Shown here: positions 5,209 through 10,746 of the stretch, piece by piece
How positions within the stretch are numbered: the first letter of the stretch is position 1
Layout of the letters: each line of letters starts with the position of its first letter
From: Jimgerdemannia flammicorona
Lineage: Eukaryota; Mucoromycota; Endogonomycetes; Endogonales; Endogonaceae
Reading direction: 5' to 3'
DNA: 10,746 nt
NCBI GenBank assembly: GCA_003990745.1
Contig: RBNI01007014.1
Coordinates: 1 to 10,746, forward strand
Made by a program: the position numbers and the translations under genes
Notes under the pieces: model-generated
Told to the model about the DNA's origin: nothing
What the model saw: only the letters and a program-made list of their open reading frames with translations
Databases searched by the model: none

Positions 5209-7082
5209 ATGTATTCTGGTGAGCGTACTGGGCAGGGGGGCTCCAGTGCCTTTGACTGGCAACATGTGGGGGGGGGTCGGAGTGCTGGTCTTAGCATGCC
5301 GAGTGCTTCAATGAGAGGACATGGGGCTGGAGGGAGTGGCAGAGGCAGTGTAAGGCTACATGGGGGAGGGAGGATGACCTTCGCAGATAAGGTCAGGATG
5401 GGGAAGCAGGCGACGGGACTGGATGGCTGGCTGGAGCTGGGGAAGGCGGCTGCTTCCTCAAGTGACAAGGGGGCCTCTCCACTGGGGGGACAGCGTAGTG
5501 GGGCTGGAGGAGTAGTGGCTGAGGCTGTGACTGTTGATGGTAGTGTGATGGGCAATCTGGAAAAAAATCCGATATGATGGCTGATGGGGGACCTAGACAG
5601 GGGAGCAGTGCGGGATCTAGGGACCTGGCTGATGGTGTGACGGGCCTCATGGCAGCCCCGTTACTCAAGAAATCTTGATCAGAATTCACTGTCACACTGT
5701 GCTTCCAAGGCTTGGCAGTGACAGCAAAGATGGTGCTAGGGCTATTGACAAGCGAGGTGAAGAGTGCAGCCTCGGTTAAGTTTTTGAAGAAGCTGGAGGC
5801 AGTTGAGGTGGGGTTTGAAGAGGAAGGTTTGCTACTGGAGGCAGTGGAGAAGGGTGTGGTGGTTGGAGGGATTTCAGTACCAATGGCGAGGTGTATGCAC
5901 TGAGATCCCTGGGTGATTCATCTGGTAATTGCGGACTTACCGATGGTGAAGAAGGAGGAGGCAAGGAGGCTGGTCACAGATGGGGTGAAGGAGTATGGTG
6001 AAGTGGTCAACATTGGATTCAGGGTGTGGGAGGGGACTGAGCTCAGGACAGGAGATGTGGACATCTGGTTGAGGTTGTTTGGAATGGAGAATACTGGAAA
6101 GGCTAGAGACTGGCCAGTGGTGTTGAAGTGGGGCCTGGTGGAGTGCAAGGTTTCGAGGGTGAAGGGGTCAGAGGAAGAGGAGGAGGATCTGCTGGAGGCA
6201 CTTGAGGACTTGGCTGAGGCAGTGGAGAGGTGGCAAAGGGCTTGGAGAGCCTATGAGGCTAGGACAGTAGTGGAGGTGATTGAGGGCAAGAAGGTGCGAA
6301 TGGACAAGGTGCTCTGGGAGAAAGTGAAGGGGAGACAGCTGCAGAAGGATTTGTTGGCCAGTTTGGATGGGGGCCGCAGGGAAGGGGCTACCGAGGAGGG
6401 CACTGGAGCAAGTGCTAGCATCTGGGCGGAGGTGGGGCAGCAAGGGGAGAAGGCGAAGGAGAGTGGGAGACAGGGGCCAGAGGAGGCTGGAGTGGACACG
6501 GCGATGGCAGAAGATATCCTGATCCAGTATGGTGTTCCCGAGGTGGGAGAGGGGGAGTTGGAGGATGTGTCTGAGGATGGGTGGGATGAGTCTGTGTGAA
6601 CTGAGGAGAGGAAGGAAGGAGAGGTGAATTTGGAGCAGGAAGCAGAGATAGTTGGAGGAGAGAAGTGGCTATTACAGGCATTGCGAAATGTGGTGGCCAA
6701 GGAACTGGGCAAGATCGACTTCTGGGTGATCAGTGAGGAATTCTGGGGGCAAGTGCTGCGAGGAGAGGAGGTCATGAGGAAGTTGAGAGATGAGATGATA
6801 GCAGCTCTTCTGGAGGCAGAGGAGTATGAGGTCATTGAGGCAAGGGAGACAATGCTCTTGGGTATAGCTAATGAAAGGGCAGCCTATCTGTGGGGGCCGT
6901 GGAAGGGACTGGAGAAGTGGCAGGTGGTGTGCGAGGAGCATTGGGCATCGATGGAGATGGTGGATGGTGAGGACTGTGCAGAACTATTGGTGGCTCTGGA
7001 TGACCAGCAGAATGTAGAAGATGAGATTGCGGTGGAAAGGAACCTGGATCTGGCTAGAGAGGAAGTGAGCATGGAATTGTAG
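5209..7082 (+). pseudogene. LINE ORF1 (RNA-binding protein), broken
   Basis: ORF1 proteins of L1-like elements bind the element RNA in a ribonucleoprotein. The likely start is ATG 5209 (frame open from a stop at 5140); later ATGs at 5299, 5311 or 5374 (MTFADKVRMGK) are alternatives. The first frame ends at 5575-5577, but the adjacent frame is open after the A7 run at 5561-5567, so a one-base change there is inferred. Further in-frame stops are TGA at 5676, 5901 and 6597. The middle part (about 5820-6080: GLLLEAVEKGVVVGGISVP, WVIHLVIADLPMV, KEYGEVVNIGF, GDVDIWLRL) has the beta-alpha-beta layout of an RRM-like fold, followed by Glu-rich probable coiled coil (6160-6360). No CCHC knuckle is visible, unlike many LINE ORF1 proteins. 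The terminal stop is TAG 7080-7082. Total length would be about 620 codons. Confidence 0.75.
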
Positions 7083-7124
7083 ATGTAGAGATATCAACTT
7101 TATCAAATATTCACTATGAATAGT

Positions 7125-7800
7125 ACAACCAACATTTTTTCTTTGAACGTCAATGGGCTTAGAGGGACTGGGAGGCGACATATGATTTTTGGATGGCTGA
7201 AGAAAATGGAGGCAGATCTCTTCTTACTTCAAGATGTACGGTGTGAGGGGGAGGAAGATAGACTGGAATGGACAAGAGAGTGGGGTGGAGAGGCAGTTTG
7301 GCAGGGTAAAGTAGGAATCCTGGTTAGAAAGGGGAAAGGGGACATTGTGGACATTGGACATTGGGGTAGTAGATTAGTGTGGGGGATATGGCGGAGGCCT
7401 GGATGGAACTCAATTGTGGTGGGATCTTGTTACTGCCCAGCTGAGAGAGGGACCCAAGTGGCATGGATTGGAGATCTGTGGGATTCTGGGCTCTTGGTTG
7501 AGGCTGGGGTGGATTGTCTAGGGGGAGACTTTAATATGGTATGGGAGAGTAGACTGGACCGAACTGATGGGGGATGGGGTGTGGCAGGAAGGAGTGGGGG
7601 ATTGGAGGACTGGGAAGAGGTGGAATGACTCAGCTCACTGGTGGATGCCATGCAACTTCAGGATGGGGACTGACATCTATATACTCACTGGGTGGGAGGA
7701 CTGGGAACTAGGATTGATTGGGTTCTGACTGCTGAGTGTTGGGGCAATACAGTTTGGGAGACGATGGAGGTCAAGTGGTGCCCTTGGTCAGACCACTGGG
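7125..7800 (+). pseudogene. AP-like endonuclease domain of ORF2
   Basis: Motifs in order are SLNVNGLRG (residues 9-17 of ORF2, metal-site Asn), ADLFLLQDVRC (residues 33-43), GSCYCPAE, GGDFNMV (GDFN at 7524-7535), RIDWVL, and SDHWGI (SDH at 7788-7796, catalytic His/Asp pair). These are the conserved blocks of the exonuclease-endonuclease-phosphatase family used by L1-type LINEs. The usual catalytic Glu in LQE is Asp here (GAT 7233-7235). Stops at 7626 and 7671 cut the domain. Confidence 0.85.
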
Positions 7801-8699
7801 GTATTTGGGGTGATGGGAGGTTTGGAGGGAGTGGGGAGGGGCCAGAACATTAGCAGCTGAACTCTTCACTGCTGGATGAGATGGACTTGTGGAATGCGTG
7901 GGTGGTAGAGGTATGATCCAAGGTTAATGATTGGAGGCGAGCAGGGATGAGGATTGGAGATAGGTAGCATAGACTGAAATCCGAAGCTCAAAGGTTCTGG
8001 GGGGAGGTGGGGAGGGAGTGGGGTGCTCAGCGGAGGAGACAAGTCCGATGGGCATCTAGGAGACTTGAAAGGCTACTTCTGAATTGGGCTGGATTACTGG
8101 AGGAGGAGGAGGTATTGGATTGGAAGGCTAAGCGGGCTAGGCTGGAAGTGGTGGAGCTGTAGGATTTGTTGAGGAAGGAGGAAGCAATGCAGGCTCAGGC
8201 TATGGTGGCCAGACTACAGTGGCAGGGATTGGAAGAAGGAGGAAGGCCCACAAGGTTTTTGTCCCATCTCCTTCATGCTAGAGGAGCAAGACACTGGTGG
8301 GAAGGAGTTATTAACAATGAGGGAGAGATGGTATTAGGTGTGCAGGGGATCCTTGGCCAGTTGAGCACTTGCTGGAGTAACCTCTGGAGTGAAGAGAAAG
8401 GAGGGGAGGTGGAGCAGGACATTGAGCAGCATCTGGAAGAGTGGCACCCAAATTCTGCAGCAGGGTTGGGGGAGCTTGGTCAACCAGTTTTGGGAGAGGA
8501 GATCCTTCGAGTTCTGGCATCGACAACCCTGGGAACTGTGCCAGGGGAGGATGGTTTGTCTTGGGACTTTTGGAAACATATGGCATTCATAGAGGAGGCT
8601 CTGGAGGAGATGTTGATGATGTGTGATACAGTCATCAGTACTGGGGAATAGATTGGAGGGCAGCAGTTGGGGCTGGTATCACTGCTGTACAAGGACAAA

Positions 8700-9400
8700 G
8701 GGCATAAGGAGGACTGGAAGAATTGGAGGCCCATTATGCTGCTGGATATGGACCGCAAGCTGGTCACTAAAATTCTGGTGGTGAGATTACAGAGTGTGGC
8801 CCAACAGATGCTAGGGAAGGAGCAGTAAGGCTTTGTTGGGGGCCGACTGATCCGAGATGACACGGCATGGGTTCATGGGGTTATTGAAGGTACTAGGGCT
8901 GCAGAGGTAGATGGCTGCTTGGTCTTCCTGGACCAGGAGAAGGCCTATGATAGGGTTCAGAGAGTGTGGCTGGAGAAAGTACTGGAGCACATTGGAGTAC
9001 CAGTGGGTATGTGTTGGTCACTTATTGGACTACTGGAAGGGAGTAGGGCTGCGATTCTGGCTAATGGACATAGGGGGGCCTCCTTCCCCTTGGGGAGGGG
9101 GGTGCTGCAAGGGGATCTATTGTCACCCATCCTTTATGCCTTCGTCTTGGAGCCATTGTTGGATAGGATCCAGCACAGAGTTGGTGGATTGAATATCTTG
9201 GGCATCAATTGGAAGGTGGGGGCCTTTGCAGATGATATGGTGGTTGGGTTGGGTTCAGTGGCAGATGTGGCTAGGCTCAAGGAAATAGTTGAGTGGTATG
9301 AGAGGTGTTCTGGAGTGAAACTCAACTGGTACAAGTGTGAGACAATGGTCCTTGGGGAAGGAATCATAGGGGGGGACGTCATTGGAACAATTGTCCTGGC
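8700..9400 (+). pseudogene. Reverse transcriptase core of ORF2
   Basis: N-terminal RT blocks NWRPIMLLDMDRKLVTKIL and GFVGGRLIRDDTAWVHGV (8829-8882) are followed by motif A FLDQEKAYDRV (catalytic Asp 8931-8933), motif B QGDLLSPILYAF (from 9108), motif C AFADDMVV (Asp pair 9231-9236) and motif D SGVKLNWYKCE. All three catalytic aspartates are preserved. The FLDQEKAYDRV and GR-x-IRD forms are characteristic of L1-like rather than Tad- or Jockey-like RTs. A TAA at 8826 replaces what is usually Gln or Thr just before GF. Confidence 0.9.
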
Positions 9401-10283
9401 TGGAGGAGTGGTATGGTACTTGGGTATCTATTTCTCGGTATATGGCTCTTTACTTCCCAAGGAGTGGTGGGAGTGTAAGCTGGTAGAATGGGGGAAAGTA
9501 CTAACAAGTTGGGGTGGTAGACAGGTGTTGCTGGCAGGGAGGGTAACTGTTCTGAATGTGTATTGGATGCCAAAGCTTTGGTATCTGGGCTACCATTTGG
9601 ACTTTCCTAAGTGGGTAGTTAAAAGGCTTCTCAAGATGGCCCGCTCTTGGCTCTGGGCTGGACGCCGGAGTCAGATTGGTTGGGAGGTACTTGCACTTCC
9701 TGTGGATCATGGAGGACTTGGCCTGGTGGACTTTTCCAAGAGGCTACTCTGCTTGAGGGCGTGGTGAATGAAGAGGGCCAGTGAGTTGAGAGGAGGAGAA
9801 TGGGTGCCCCTTATGCAGCATTTGTGGGAGGTGAGGGTGTCGCCACGGGGTGGCTCAGGGGATCTACTGTCCTTGGTGGCCTTGGATGGTAGCCGGAGGA
9901 TGCGGTACAAAGGATTCTGGTGGGGAGTGGTAGATGAGGCCCATCGCATTGGGATCTGGTGGCAAGGTACTGAAGGGGAGGAGGACTGGGGTCCGGAGAT
10001 GTGGAGGTGGGACCAGCTCTTGTTGGGAGGGAATCTGGTCGAGGACTTCCGATTAGAGGAGGGTATGGAGTGCCTTCAGGGTCTGGGACAAGACCTTTGG
10101 CCAGAGACCTGGCAAGGGGCTGAGATCAGGGAGGGATGGGACTGGGCAGGTGTCTGGTCTTGGATCAAAGTAGTGTCGAGGTGGCTCCCACCAAAACTCT
10201 GGGTAGTGTGGTGGAGGCTGTTGTGGCAAAATGTGATGCTAAACTTTAGGGCTGGCCATCTGATAGATGGCGGGGTTTTTGAT

Positions 10284-10355
10284 TGTGAGAAGTGTCATAA
10301 CGTAGGGCAGGAGGGAGGAGTGGTGCAGACTCCTGAACATTGGCTGGGGGAGTGT
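10284..10355 (+). pseudogene. C-terminal CX2C...HX4C zinc-binding motif of ORF2
   Basis: Ligands are Cys 10284, Cys 10293, His 10338 and Cys 10353 (first bases), in DCEKC ... TPEHWLGEC. The arrangement CX2C, about 14 residues, HX4C, with Glu just before the His and an FW pair after it, matches the zinc-finger module found after RT in many L1-like ORF2 proteins (zf-RVT type). It is the best-preserved C-terminal landmark, and the frame is open around it. It supports an ORF2 end at 10739. Confidence 0.75.
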
Positions 10356-10746
10356 AAGAGTATGGAGAATTTTTGGAAAGTAGTTGGGGGGAGATTGGGA
10401 GTGCCAGCGACTGATCCTGAGGTGGGTGGGTGGTGGGCAGCACTACAGTCAAGGTTGGTGGGGAGGGTGGGGAATGAGTGGCTGATGGTTGGTTGGGCCA
10501 TTGCAATATGGGTGGGGCTCGCAGAACACTGGCGGAGCGTCTTTGAGGAGGGTCCTTGGAGGCCTGTGAACCTGAGGATAGTAAGGTGGGAGGAGCTGAT
10601 GCTCGAGCTCTTCAAGGCATGGTGGATTGGATGGGGCCCCAAGGGGGGGAGACGTAGGAGACTAGTAAGGAGGATTGTAGAGAAGAGTGGTGGTAGAGTT
10701 GTGGTGAAGGTGGATGGGGTGTCATTTGTAGGAACTTGAGAGGGGG

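Larger units (their letters stand above)
7116..10739 (+). pseudogene. LINE ORF2 (endonuclease and reverse transcriptase), broken
   Basis: ORF2 nicks target DNA and reverse-transcribes the element RNA at the nick. From ATG 7116 one frame runs 1,207 codons to TGA 10737-10739, a normal length for L1 ORF2. It contains an AP-type endonuclease (about 7125-7800), a coiled linker, RT (about 8700-9400), a thumb/GGLGL region (9660-9730) and a zinc-binding motif (10284-10355). Nine premature stops lie in frame: 7626 TGA, 7671 TGA, 7851 TAG, 7914 TGA, 7965 TAG, 8160 TAG, 8649 TAG, 8826 TAA, 9765 TGA. No frameshift was needed anywhere. Each stop is one transition from CAG, CAA, CGA or TGG; for example the one at 9765 follows LRAW and precedes MKRAS, where Trp would fit. 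The start is chosen because SLNVNGLRG, the endonuclease N-terminus, follows it at once. Confidence 0.9.
5110..10746 (+). mobile_element. L1-like non-LTR retrotransposon (LINE), inactivated
   Basis: The element has a short 5' region, ORF1 (5209-7082), a 33-nt gap and ORF2 (7116-10739) with endonuclease, reverse transcriptase and a C-terminal zinc-binding motif. The architecture and the RT motifs (GFVxGRLIRDD, FLDQEKAYDRV, QGDLLSP, FADD) are those of the L1/Tx1 side of the LINE tree; no RNase H domain is seen. The sense strand is strongly G-rich. ORF1 has three in-frame stops and one frameshift; ORF2 has nine stops and no frameshift. The 3' UTR and tail lie beyond the window. The copy is nearly full length but cannot encode intact proteins. 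Confidence 0.9.

Noticed and set aside
5112..6835. Long minus-strand ORFs (147, 194 and other codon counts) rich in Ser, Pro and Leu
   Set aside because: They are antisense shadows of the G-rich LINE ORF1; the plus strand carries the conserved LINE features and the antisense peptides are low in complexity.
7626..9767. Stop-codon reassignment or programmed read-through as an explanation for in-frame stops in ORF2
   Set aside because: TGA, TAG and TAA all occur at places where Gln, Arg or Trp would fit, and ORF1 and the LTR element show the same damage; mutation is simpler.
1..10746. tRNA or rRNA genes
   Set aside because: No cloverleaf-like segment with conserved T-loop sequence or rRNA core motif was noticed; none can be supported by eye.

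Overview
The window holds no intact host gene that I can support. It is a stack of decayed retroelements from a eukaryotic genome. A fungus is the best guess: two short intron-like segments of 52 and 58 nt, a Ty3/gypsy-like element with CCHC-type gag, heavy C-to-T/G-to-A decay, and a compact LINE. The species cannot be named, and another small-intron eukaryote is not excluded.

Left edge (1 to about 348): a purine-rich stretch, then a CpG-rich array in which the palindrome ATCCGGAT recurs at spacings of exactly 14 or 10 bp, then two copies of the 10-bp palindrome GATTCGAATC.

Middle (about 349-4734, minus strand): a badly decayed Ty3/gypsy-like LTR retrotransposon. Read on the minus strand, the order is: probable LTR edge near 4734, gag remains, a CCHC zinc knuckle whose four metal ligands have all become Tyr (2757-2716), a trimeric-type dUTPase domain (about 2604-2290), and an aspartic protease (1891-1742 and 472-349). 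No reverse transcriptase or integrase is present; the element breaks off in or just after the protease. I could find no CpG dinucleotide anywhere in its body.

The protease is split by a younger minus-strand retroposon (489-1725). This has a 69-nt poly(A) tail, an AATAAA signal 24 nt before the tail, and a 16-bp target-site duplication (15/16 identical). Removing the insert and one duplication copy makes the protease frame continuous. The insert keeps CpGs and contains two segments that look like unspliced introns.

Right half (about 5100-10746, plus strand): a nearly full-length L1-like non-LTR retrotransposon. ORF1 (5209-7082) and ORF2 (7116-10739: endonuclease, reverse transcriptase, C-terminal zinc-binding motif) lie 33 nt apart. 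ORF2 has nine premature stops using all three stop codons but no frameshift over 3.6 kb, the mark of point-mutational inactivation. The LINE is separated from the LTR element by an A-tract (4923-5001) and AT-rich sequence.

The history reads as: LTR element inserted, heavily mutated by a C-to-T process, then hit by a poly(A) retroposon probably mobilised by LINE machinery. The LINE copy carries milder damage of the same kind. The most interesting content is the dUTPase placed between nucleocapsid and protease in a decayed fungal-type Ty3/gypsy element.
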